Shown piece after piece: positions 1 through 5,836 of a stretch of 15,106 nucleotides of DNA. Location of the stretch: the NCBI GenBank assembly GCA_002385985.1, contig DGEO01000020.1:6026-21131 (forward strand), given 5' to 3'. The first letter of the stretch is position 1. Every line of letters starts with the position of its first letter. Under the pieces are notes generated by a model. That model was not told the DNA's origin. It searched no databases and saw nothing but the letters and a program-made list of their open reading frames with translations. The translations under genes were made by a program, and so were the position numbers. This DNA is from Anaerolineaceae bacterium UBA3924 (lineage in GTDB: Bacteria > Chloroflexota > Anaerolineae > Anaerolineales > Anaerolineaceae).

Positions 1-23
1 CCGCGGTAGGTTTTCTACCGCGG
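1..23. terminator. 9-bp hairpin at window edge, possible terminator of the lipoprotein gene
   Basis: Perfect inverted repeat CCGCGGTAG / CTACCGCGG around a 5-nt loop (GTTTT), 25 bp beyond the stop of the minus-strand lipoprotein gene. Any T tract on the minus strand would lie outside the window, so terminator function cannot be confirmed. No T run follows on the plus strand. Confidence 0.45.
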
Positions 24-48
24 CAGCCGGGATGGATCAGGGTATCGG

Positions 49-993
49 TTACGGCAGGGGGAACTCGGCCTGCAGGGCCTCGCTGTAGTCAGCGCCCGGC
101 AGCCAGGGCGAGAAGAACGCCCGGTAGAGCTGGCCTTCGTGCTCGAAGAAGGCATCACCGGTGCTGCGCTCCGCCACCGCCAGGTAATCGCTCACCTGCT
201 CGCCCTCCAGCTGGATTGCCCACAGGTTGAAATCGGTCGCGGGGAACTCCAGCAGCTGCGGATCCAGCGGCCAGTCGAGCGGTTCAGACGGAGCTTCACC
301 CGGCTCGCGCGAGAGGAACAGGGCAGCCCGCTCCGGGACGTAGGGCTCGGCGTCGGGGTGCTCGTACCCGGCCAGCAGATCGCGAATGCCCTCGAAAGCC
401 TGCAGATCGTTGGCGAACTCGGCGTAGATCTTCACCTCGTCGATGCCGTCCGCGGCGGTGCGCCTGCGCAGGATGGTGTAGGCGGCGTCAGCGATGCACA
501 TCTGTTCCTCGCCTTCCAGCGCAAAGCAGAAGTCCGTATAGCTTTCCAGGCGGTCGAAGCCCAGTTCGAGCACCTGCTGCATCAGCGCCTCGACTTCCTG
601 CGGCTCCAGCCGGGCGATCATGACCTGCTCATCCTCATACGATTCGCCTTCCCGGATGTAGATTACCCGCCCGTCGGCCAGCAGGGCAAAGACCGGCGGC
701 CGACCGAACTCGTAGAAGGCTTCAGGGCGGAAGAAGGTAGGCTCATAGGCCAGCTCCAGCAGGATGGCGTCGGGCGTCAGTCGGCCCAGCTCGTCCAGGG
801 AGAAAACCGGCGACCTGGGAGTTACCGAAGGAACCGGCTCATCGGTCGGCTCCGGGGAGGGGCTTTCCGCAGGCGCTGAAGGCCCGGTCGGAGTGGAGGG
901 AGAACCTGGAGGCGTCACCTGGCAGGCAGCCAGAAGCAGCGCCAGCACCAGGAAAAGCACCGGTAGAGATTTACAGCGGTTCAGGGCGTTCAT
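49..993 (-). CDS. Putative lipoprotein of unknown function
   Basis: 314 residues. The N terminus has a lipoprotein signal peptide: a basic start, a Leu/Val-rich core (residues 11-20) and a lipobox LAAC with the lipidated Cys at about residue 24. A Pro/Ser/Thr/Glu-rich linker follows (about 25-62), as is usual for a surface-tethered domain. The rest is a roughly 250-residue acidic domain that I do not recognise. It contains FALLADGRVIY-like beta-strand text and two Cys (DFCF, QMCI) that could pair in a disulfide. I chose the ATG at 993 because AGAAAGGA sits 7 nt upstream; a TTG at 1017 gives an N-terminal extension without its own site. A weak promoter (TTGTTC, 16 bp, GATAGT at 1017-1044) may lie upstream. 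The protein is probably exported and anchored to the outer face of the membrane; its function is unknown. Confidence 0.8.
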   Translation of the reverse strand: MNALNRCKSLPVLFLVLALLLAACQVTPPGSPSTPTGPSAPAESPSPEPTDEPVPSVTPRSPVFSLDELGRLTPDAILLELAYEPTFFRPEAFYEFGRPPVFALLADGRVIYIREGESYEDEQVMIARLEPQEVEALMQQVLELGFDRLESYTDFCFALEGEEQMCIADAAYTILRRRTAADGIDEVKIYAEFANDLQAFEGIRDLLAGYEHPDAEPYVPERAALFLSREPGEAPSEPLDWPLDPQLLEFPATDFNLWAIQLEGEQVSDYLAVAERSTGDAFFEHEGQLYRAFFSPWLPGADYSEALQAEFPLP

Positions 994-1129
994 GGAATGA
1001 TCCTTTCTGGATGACAACTATCCGATTTACCCGTATGGGAACAAGACGCTGGGTACGCGTTTTTCGTTCCCGCGGCATCGAACCTGCCTTCCAGCACCTC
1101 CACCACCCTTTGAACGCAGCCAACAAACC

Positions 1130-1159
1130 GGGGAAGCCGTCCCCCTCTCCGGCCTCCCC
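1130..1159 (-). terminator. Candidate terminator downstream of gap
   Basis: 10-bp stem (1130-1139 with 1150-1159) and a 10-nt loop. The single mismatch becomes a G-U pair in minus-strand RNA. It lies 63 bp past the gap stop codon. The following minus-strand sequence (GGTTTGTTGG) is only mildly T-rich, so efficiency is uncertain. Confidence 0.4.
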
Positions 1160-1222
1160 ATTATCACGAGAATCCTCCGACCTGCGAACGCCTGCTGGCG
1201 CTTCTCCCATTGGGCTGCCGGA

Positions 1223-2242
1223 CTAGCGCACCGCGTTGATCGACTTCGAAGTCTCAGCGATTTCCACCGCCGTGCGCACCATCTGGCTGGTGAAGCCCCA
1301 CTCGTTGTCGTACCAGGCCAGGATTTTCACCAGATCGCCGTCCACCACCCGCGTCATGCCCAGGTCCACGACGGTGGCGTGGGAGTCCCCGATGATATCT
1401 GACGAAACGATCGGGTCACTGGTCACCCCGACCACCTCGCGGTAGCGGGGCGAATCGGCCTCCTCGGCCAGGATCTGGTTGATCTCCTCTACCGTGGTCG
1501 GCCGCTTGACCAGCAGCACAATATCTGAGAGCGAGCCGACCGGCACCGGCCCGCGGACGGCGATGCCGTCGAAGCGGCCGGCCAGTTCGGGCAGCGCCTT
1601 GGCGGTCGCCTGGGCCGCGCCCGTGGTGGTGGGCACAAAGTTGGCCGCCCCGGCCCGGCCGCGCTCGAAGCGCTTGTTCTGGCTGTCGACGATGGCCTGC
1701 GAAGAGGTGTAGGCATGGATGGTGGTCATGATGGCCTTATGGACCCCCAGGCGGCGCTCGATGATCTCCACCACCGGGGTGATCGAATTGGTGGTGCAGC
1801 TGGCGCAGGCCAGGATGCGGGGGTCGCCTTCGGGGGAGTTCACCCCGTGCACCACGGTGAGCACTTCCTCGCTCTTGGTGGGCGCGGACAGCAGCACGTA
1901 CTTGGACCCGGCGTGCAGGTGCTTTTCCAGGTCCTCGCGCGCGGTGAAGCGGCCCGTGCATTCCAGCGTGATGTCGATGTTCAACTCCGCCCAGGGCAGG
2001 TTGGCGGGGTCTTTTTCCTGCAGGAATCGGATGCGTTTTCCCTCAATTTCCAGATAATCGCCGCCGAAGTCCACCTTCTTCTGATACCGCCCGTAGACGG
2101 TGTCGTACTTCAGCAGGTAGGCGATGTTGTCTACCGGGGCGATGTCATTGACGGCGACCAATTCCAGCTGCGGTGTGTCCAGGATGATTTTCAACGCCGC
2201 CCGGCCGATTCTCCCCAGACCATTGATTGCCATTCTCGCCAT
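1223..2242 (-). CDS. gap: Type I glyceraldehyde-3-phosphate dehydrogenase
   Basis: 339 residues, the normal family length. It catalyses the reversible oxidative phosphorylation of glyceraldehyde 3-phosphate to 1,3-bisphosphoglycerate in cytosolic glycolysis or gluconeogenesis. The Rossmann start is INGLGRIGR. The active site ASCTTN puts the nucleophile at Cys149 and the catalytic base in MTTIHAYT at His176, matching canonical numbering exactly. The C terminus carries WYDNEWG. The ATG at 2242 fits AAAGGA with an 8-nt spacer; the upstream ATG at 2251 overlaps that ribosome binding site. Unusually, the NAD-contact pair at canonical positions 187/188 (normally Leu-Pro) is Ser-Gln, and the segment after the phosphate-binding Arg reads RGPVPVGSLSDIV in place of RVPTPxVSVVDL. 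The acidic residue in VND that favours NAD is kept. The gene lies 54 bp after the SDR gene and may be co-transcribed with it. Confidence 0.95.
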   Translation of the reverse strand: MARMAINGLGRIGRAALKIILDTPQLELVAVNDIAPVDNIAYLLKYDTVYGRYQKKVDFGGDYLEIEGKRIRFLQEKDPANLPWAELNIDITLECTGRFTAREDLEKHLHAGSKYVLLSAPTKSEEVLTVVHGVNSPEGDPRILACASCTTNSITPVVEIIERRLGVHKAIMTTIHAYTSSQAIVDSQNKRFERGRAGAANFVPTTTGAAQATAKALPELAGRFDGIAVRGPVPVGSLSDIVLLVKRPTTVEEINQILAEEADSPRYREVVGVTSDPIVSSDIIGDSHATVVDLGMTRVVDGDLVKILAWYDNEWGFTSQMVRTAVEIAETSKSINAVR

Positions 2243-2277
2243 ATCATCCATCCTTTCTTCTCTATTCGCTTCTTCCC

Positions 2278-2294
2278 GGATACCCGGGGTAACC
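2278..2294. promoter_or_regulatory. GGTAACCC-type dyad upstream of gap
   Basis: A near-perfect palindrome (TACCC-G-GGGTA core, flanked by GG.../...CC with one A-A mismatch) fills much of the short gap between the SDR stop and the gap ribosome binding site. No T tract follows, so it is more likely an operator or mRNA hairpin than a terminator. Its function is unknown. Confidence 0.3.
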
Positions 2295-2296
2295 GA

Positions 2297-3316
2297 TCAG
2301 GAGTTCTTCGCCCCGCCGCGGGTGAAAACCAGCGCGCCTGCCGCCGCCAGGAGGCCGCCGATCAGGGCATACGCCGCCGGCGGGTGCAGGGCCAGCCAGG
2401 TGTACAGGCTGAAGGGGCGGGTGAGATGCCGGTACTCACCTTCCACCCGCTGAAATCCGTCCAGATGCTCGTACAGGTTGGAGGGGGCCTGCGCGGACTT
2501 CTCCTGCGGCGACTTCTGCCCGGAGAAGGCGATCAGGTGCATCCCCTTCTGCGTCAGCCGCGGCGACAGGCGGTAAAGCCACTGGTACAGCGCCCCGGTC
2601 CCGCCGACGATAATCTCCCGCCGGGGATGCTCAACGGCATACACAATCGCCTTCGCGGCCTCCTCCGGCGAGTATGCCGGCGGCAGCGGCTGGGGCTGCA
2701 CGCCCATGCGGGTGCGGGCCTTTTCAAACAGCGACGTATTGATCCCCATGGGCAGGATGTGGGTGATGTGAACCGGCCGGCCGTAGTGCTCCAGCTCCAT
2801 CCTCAGCGACTCGACAAAGGCAGTCAGCCCGTGCTTGGCCGCGGCGTAGGGGTTCTGCAGCGGCAGGGGGATCTTCCCGGCAATGGAGCCGACGTGGATC
2901 AGCCCGCCTTCCCCCTGGTGCAGCATGACCGGCAGCGCCGCCATGGCCCCGTACACCTGCCCCAGCAGGTTGACCTCGATGATCTGCCTGTATTCGTCGG
3001 GCGTCAGATCCTCAAACAGGGCCCACTCGTCCACCGAAGCCACGTGCACCCAGGTGTCCAGCCGGCCAAAGCGGGCCAGCGCCTCATCAGCCACGGACTT
3101 AACCTGCTCCCACTCCTTCGCGTCCGCCGCCACCGCGTAAGCCTCGGCGCCCCGGCTGCGCGCCTGCTCCACCACCCGCTCCAGCTCGCCGCGGCTACGG
3201 CCGGCCAGCACCAGCCTGGCGCCGCGTTCGGCCAGCATCAAGGCAGCGAGCAGGCCCATGCCGCTGGTCGCCCCGAAGACCACCACCACCTGCTCGCTGA
3301 CCGGTTTTCTTTTCAC
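2297..3316 (-). CDS. Short-chain dehydrogenase/reductase with C-terminal membrane anchor
   Basis: 340 residues from a GTG start at 3316, chosen because GGAGGG lies 4 nt upstream and the Rossmann fold begins at once; an upstream ATG would add a tail of unrelated residues. Classical SDR features are present: the nucleotide loop GATSGMG (15-21) and the catalytic Asn116, Ser144 (HVGSIAG), Tyr157 and Lys161 (YxxxK). AGRSRGE after beta-2 supplies basic residues that suggest NADP(H). The usual NNAG motif is VHVAS. The last 30 or so residues hold a hydrophobic helix (HPPAAYALIGGLLAAAGALVF) and a short basic tail. The enzyme is therefore probably tail-anchored, with its catalytic domain in the cytosol. 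The substrate is unknown. It lies between the BON/SRPBCC membrane protein gene and gap on the same strand. Confidence 0.88.
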   Translation of the reverse strand: MKRKPVSEQVVVVFGATSGMGLLAALMLAERGARLVLAGRSRGELERVVEQARSRGAEAYAVAADAKEWEQVKSVADEALARFGRLDTWVHVASVDEWALFEDLTPDEYRQIIEVNLLGQVYGAMAALPVMLHQGEGGLIHVGSIAGKIPLPLQNPYAAAKHGLTAFVESLRMELEHYGRPVHITHILPMGINTSLFEKARTRMGVQPQPLPPAYSPEEAAKAIVYAVEHPRREIIVGGTGALYQWLYRLSPRLTQKGMHLIAFSGQKSPQEKSAQAPSNLYEHLDGFQRVEGEYRHLTRPFSLYTWLALHPPAAYALIGGLLAAAGALVFTRGGAKNS

Positions 3317-3326
3317 CCAGCCCTCC

Positions 3327-3371
3327 AAAAAGCCCGGGTTCGCCCCTGTCACTTCAGGAGGCCAACCCGGG
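3327..3371 (-). terminator. Intrinsic terminator just upstream of the SDR start
   Basis: Minus-strand stem CCCGGGTT / AACCCGGG (3364-3371 with 3333-3340) encloses a 23-nt loop with a small inner CCTG/CAGG stem, and is followed by C then TTTTT (3331-3327). The T tract runs directly into the GGAGGG ribosome binding site of the SDR gene. It can terminate the BON/SRPBCC transcript or attenuate read-through into the SDR gene. Confidence 0.65.
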
Positions 3372-3415
3372 TCGCCCCACTTCAACTGCTGACTGCCAGG
3401 AGGCGCTTCACCCCC

Positions 3416-4579
3416 TTATTTGCGCTGCTTGTCCGGGATATCCTCCCTGTAGACTTTTTCGGACTGGCTGGTGGTCTCGCCCGTTTCCATCAGCGATTTC
3501 AACCGCACCAGATCCTCGTCCATGGCCTTCTTCGGGTCGGCGCCGAACAGGGTCGCCACCGCGTGGCCCAGCGCGCCGGCCGGTGGCACATAGGTCATCC
3601 ACACCTGAACCCGGGTCAGGCCGTTCTGCTCGGTGAAGCGCACCCGCCCCTTGTGTCGCACCGGCGAGTCCGAAACCGTCTCCCAGGCGATCAGCTCGTT
3701 GGGCACCTTCTCGGTCACCACGGCGTCAAACTCCACCGGCACGCCGGCCGGACCCGAGACCACCCAGTGCGACCGTCCGCCGCCCTGGTTGTGGATCTCG
3801 CGCACATGGTTCATGAACCGGGGGAAGTTTTCAAAGTTTTCCCACATGCGGTAGACGTCGTCAATCGGGGCGTTAATCTTGATGGTCTTGCGCACGTCCA
3901 CCACACCGTGCTCGCCGATCTCGGTTTTCATGCCCACCAGCGAGGACATATCCCGGTTGGTCACCCCCCGGATGGCCAGCGCCAGCCCGCCCCAGCGCAT
4001 CAGGAAACCGGGCAGGCCGCCCCGCATCGAGCCGATCATGGAAAGCAGTCCGCCCCCTGCGGTGGCCAGCAGCCGTGTGCTGGGCGTCCACAGCCCGGAT
4101 CTCCCCGTCTGAGCGCTGCTCATGCCCTGCATCCCGGGGATGTCACCCGGCTCGTCATGGATCTGCATGCGGTTTTCCACCCCCGTGATCCCCCGGACCT
4201 TGCCCAGGCGGTTGACGATGGTATCCACCTCATCCCGCAGCGCGAACCCGGTCAGGTACAGCTGCCCCTGACGGACGTCCACGTCGATCGCCCCCGAGTG
4301 GCGGGTCAGGGTGCCCAGTTCGGCTCGCACCCGCTCGCGCAGCACCCAGTCCGAAGCGTTGTCCTTCTCCAGCCGGCCCATTCCCTCGGCCAGCAGCCCG
4401 CGAGTCCGGTTGCGCAGGTCTCGGACTCCCTGTTCAATCGCCCGGTCGGACTGGTTGCGGACACTGGTGACCCGATCCCGGGCCAGCGCTCTGCGGCGGT
4501 TGCCCAGCTCCGGGTCGTAGAAATACATCAAGGCCATGCCTGCGGTCAGCCCCAGTAGAACGTTATTGATCCTACCCAT
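3416..4579 (-). CDS. Membrane protein with BON domain and SRPBCC (cyclase/dehydrase-like) domain
   Basis: 387 residues from the ATG at 4579 (AAGGGAG, 8-nt gap). Order of parts: an N-terminal hydrophobic segment (about 5-20) ending in YFYDPELGNRRRA, typical of small envelope proteins; a charged helical stretch (28-72); a BON domain (about 75-142; hydrophobic strands such as IDVDVRQGQLYLTG and a GVENRMQI-like end); a glycine-rich hydrophobic middle (166-206) that may cross the membrane; and an SRPBCC fold (about 218-365) beginning VRKTIKINAPIDDVYRMWENFENFPRFM. BON domains are thought to bind membranes or lipids, and SRPBCC folds bind hydrophobic ligands in a deep cavity. I infer an envelope-associated lipid or stress protein; no catalytic motif is visible. 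It is divergent from a second SRPBCC gene and shares a similar -10 element with it. Confidence 0.85.
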   Translation of the reverse strand: MGRINNVLLGLTAGMALMYFYDPELGNRRRALARDRVTSVRNQSDRAIEQGVRDLRNRTRGLLAEGMGRLEKDNASDWVLRERVRAELGTLTRHSGAIDVDVRQGQLYLTGFALRDEVDTIVNRLGKVRGITGVENRMQIHDEPGDIPGMQGMSSAQTGRSGLWTPSTRLLATAGGGLLSMIGSMRGGLPGFLMRWGGLALAIRGVTNRDMSSLVGMKTEIGEHGVVDVRKTIKINAPIDDVYRMWENFENFPRFMNHVREIHNQGGGRSHWVVSGPAGVPVEFDAVVTEKVPNELIAWETVSDSPVRHKGRVRFTEQNGLTRVQVWMTYVPPAGALGHAVATLFGADPKKAMDEDLVRLKSLMETGETTSQSEKVYREDIPDKQRK

Positions 4580-4670
4580 CAATCCAACTCCCTTCCCTCT
4601 GCGAACAGGGTTAGCTCGAAAAGTACTCCATCCCCAGATAACTCGGTTGTCCGCACCGTGTCCCGGTTTC

Positions 4671-4700
4671 ACTATAAGTGAACGGCCGGGGGCTTAACAA
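4671..4700 (-). promoter_or_regulatory. Promoter for the BON/SRPBCC gene
   Basis: TTGTTA (-35, 4700-4695), an 18-bp spacer and TATAGT (-10, 4676-4671) give an expected leader of about 85 nt before the ATG at 4579. The -10 lies in a perfect dyad, TTCACT-ATA-AGTGAA (plus strand 4668-4682). Each hexamer matches consensus only in part. Confidence 0.5.
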
Positions 4701-4810
4701 TAGGGAATATTCCTAAACCCCTGTAGGGTTTACCCTAAACCACGGGCTGGCTGCGCCAGGGCGGATTTTCTTGAGGGAATATCCCCTGCTGATGGGAGGA
4801 ACTTCCCGAA

Positions 4811-4839
4811 TTGTCCCCGCCGCGGGATGGACCTATAGT
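4811..4839 (+). promoter_or_regulatory. Promoter for the plus-strand SRPBCC gene
   Basis: TTGTCC (-35), a 17-bp spacer and TATAGT (-10, 4834-4839), followed by GAAAG as at the opposing promoter. The leader would be about 60 nt. The GGAA-C-TTCC dyad sits just upstream of the -35. Confidence 0.55.
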
Positions 4840-4905
4840 GAAAGAGCAGCATGCCTGAGGCTGCCCGTGCTGATCAGGCGGCCGGTGTAAGGAAAGGAGG
4901 GAACC

Positions 4906-5340
4906 ATGGCCGATATTGAGAAGAACATCATCATCAAGGCGGATGCGGAAAGGGTCTACAAAACGCTTCTGGATGTGACCAACTACCCGAAAATCGCCCC
5001 CGGCGTGCAGACCGTCATGCCCATGGGGGAGAACCTGACCCGCTGGAAGGTGGGCGGGCCGCTGGGGTCCACGCTGGAGTTCAGCGTGGAAATGACCCGG
5101 ATCGAGCCCAACCAGCGGATCGGCTGGAGCACCAAGGATTTGCCCGGCGATATCACCACCAGCGGGCAGATCGTGATCGCCCCGCTGCCGGATAACCAGA
5201 CCCAGGTCAGCCTGAGCATGAACTACGACAGCGGCGGCCTGCAGAGCCTGCTGGGAGGCGGCATCGAAGACGCCGTCGAGAGCACCCTGCGCAACTTCAA
5301 GTCGTATCTGGAGGGCATGCCCCGGCGCTTCGAGCTGTAG
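4906..5340 (+). CDS. SRPBCC family (cyclase/dehydrase-like) protein
   Basis: 144 residues, the size of one complete SRPBCC (START/Bet v 1-like) domain. It starts with the family-typical strand and helix IEKNIIIKADAERVYKTLLDVTNYPKIAPGV. Central strands follow (LEFSVEMTRIEPNQRIGWST, QTQVSLSMNYD) and it ends with the long C-terminal helix that closes the ligand cavity (AVESTLRNFKSYLEGM). There is no signal peptide or membrane segment, so it is cytosolic. The ATG follows a strong GGAAAGGAGG with a 5-nt spacer. It is one of only two plus-strand genes here, divergent from another SRPBCC-containing gene. The two domains share their overall layout but are clearly diverged. A role in binding a lipid-like or polyketide-like ligand is inferred from the fold only. 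Confidence 0.85.
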   Translation: MADIEKNIIIKADAERVYKTLLDVTNYPKIAPGVQTVMPMGENLTRWKVGGPLGSTLEFSVEMTRIEPNQRIGWSTKDLPGDITTSGQIVIAPLPDNQTQVSLSMNYDSGGLQSLLGGGIEDAVESTLRNFKSYLEGMPRRFEL

Positions 5341-5359
5341 GCTGGCAGTATCACCCGGT

Positions 5360-5393
5360 AAAGAAAACGACCGCCGGGTTCAGCAGCGGTCGT
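5360..5393 (-). terminator. Intrinsic terminator of the SWIM gene
   Basis: Perfect 8-bp stem ACGACCGC / GCGGTCGT (5367-5374 with 5386-5393) with an 11-nt loop. On the minus strand it is followed by TTTTCTTT. It sits 27 bp past the SWIM gene stop, and also between two convergent genes, so the hairpin may slow transcription from the plus-strand gene as well. Confidence 0.75.
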
Positions 5394-5420
5394 CTGGTCA
5401 GAGTGTCGATCCTTTTGTGA

Positions 5421-5666
5421 TCAGGATGAAACCGGCTGCTGGTCGAGCATACCCTGAAGCAGATATTCCAGCGCGATGGTGTGACCGCAGCGGCCGCGGG
5501 TCTGGAAGAAGTGGCAGTCACAGCCCCACTCGCCGCGGTTATAGGTCACCATATGGGGGTTGTTATCACCATCGACAACCACCTGAATGGTCTGGAAGTG
5601 AAAGCGTTCGGGTTCCTGCGCGTACCGTTTCCCTTTCTCAATCTTGCCGATCATCCCATAGTCCAT
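5421..5666 (-). CDS. Small stand-alone SWIM zinc-finger protein
   Basis: 81 residues from the ATG at 5666, which has AAAGGAG 9 nt upstream; a TTG start at 5687 would swallow that site. The protein is almost only a SWIM motif: Cys49-x-Cys51 (WGCDC), then eight residues to Cys60-x-His62 (RCGH), fitting CxCx(n)CxH zinc binding. A short beta-rich region precedes it (HFQTIQVVVDGDNNPHMVTY). SWIM modules bind DNA or proteins and normally sit in larger proteins such as SWI2/SNF2 helicases, MuDR-type transposases or MEKK1. Here there is no partner domain and no helicase next door. The gene has its own promoter (5794-5821) and terminator, so it appears to be a single-gene unit. The role is unknown; nucleic-acid binding is inferred. 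Confidence 0.82.
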   Translation of the reverse strand: MDYGMIGKIEKGKRYAQEPERFHFQTIQVVVDGDNNPHMVTYNRGEWGCDCHFFQTRGRCGHTIALEYLLQGMLDQQPVSS

Positions 5667-5695
5667 GACCTGAAACTCCTTTCCCAAATTTATAC

Positions 5696-5727
5696 AAAAC
5701 AGGGCACGCGTTCACACACGTGCCCTG
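5696..5727 (-). terminator. Leader hairpin upstream of the SWIM gene
   Basis: Perfect 9-bp stem CAGGGCACG / CGTGCCCTG (5700-5708 with 5719-5727) and a 10-nt loop, followed on the minus strand by TTTTG. It lies in the roughly 120-nt leader expected from the promoter at 5794-5821, about 34 nt before the start codon. It could be an attenuator or a second stop for the GNAT transcript. Confidence 0.5.
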
Positions 5728-5793
5728 CTAAGTGAGCAATATCGGATGTCGTTCAATCCTCGCATAATGGGGGAGAGCCTCCTGCTTATCTAC

Positions 5794-5821
5794 ATGATAA
5801 CCATTCCCGAAAAAAAGTCAA
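5794..5821 (-). promoter_or_regulatory. Promoter for the SWIM gene with dyad over the -10
   Basis: TTGACT (-35, 5821-5816), a 16-bp spacer and TATCAT (-10, 5799-5794) match the sigma70 consensus at 5/6 each. The dyad TTATC-N5-GATAA (5786-5800) covers the -10, a good place for a repressor. The -35 begins one nucleotide after the GNAT stop region, and the GNAT terminator T tract lies inside the spacer. Confidence 0.6.
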
Positions 5822-5836
5822 CTAAGGAATAGTTAA
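5810..5836 (-). terminator. Intrinsic terminator overlapping the GNAT stop codon
   Basis: A 7-bp A/T-rich stem including one G-U pair (5830-5836 with 5818-5824) and a 5-nt loop is followed on the minus strand by C and seven T (5816-5810). The stem contains the GNAT TAG stop. The stem is weak but the T tract is good. Confidence 0.6.

Larger units (their letters stand above)
4580..4905. promoter_or_regulatory. Divergent control region between two SRPBCC genes
   Basis: 326 bp without a gene. It carries two outward-facing sigma70-like promoters whose -10 regions are near copies (CTTATAGTGAAA and CCTATAGTGAAA). Between them lie several short dyads: TAGGGAATATTCCTA (4701-4715), TAGGGTTTACCCTA (4724-4737), AGGGAATATCCCCT (4774-4787) and GGAACTTCC (4798-4806), plus CTGGC-TGC-GCCAG (4747-4759). 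Dyad centres are about 22, 22, 28 and 22 bp apart. The arrangement suggests one regulator, or one class of site, serving both genes. The regulator is unknown. Confidence 0.5.

Noticed and set aside
139..879. A 246-codon plus-strand open frame
   Set aside because: Antisense to the lipoprotein gene, which has a signal peptide, lipobox and ribosome binding site; the plus frame has none of these.
971..1226. Short open frames on both strands between the lipoprotein gene and gap
   Set aside because: No ribosome binding site, no domain, low-complexity product, and one overlaps the lipoprotein signal peptide region.
1715..4558. A 947-codon open frame on the plus strand
   Set aside because: It lies antisense to gap, the SDR and the BON/SRPBCC genes and crosses their intergenic gaps. 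Its product is rich in His, Gln, Arg, Pro and Gly with no domain text, as expected from the mirror frame of GC-rich genes.
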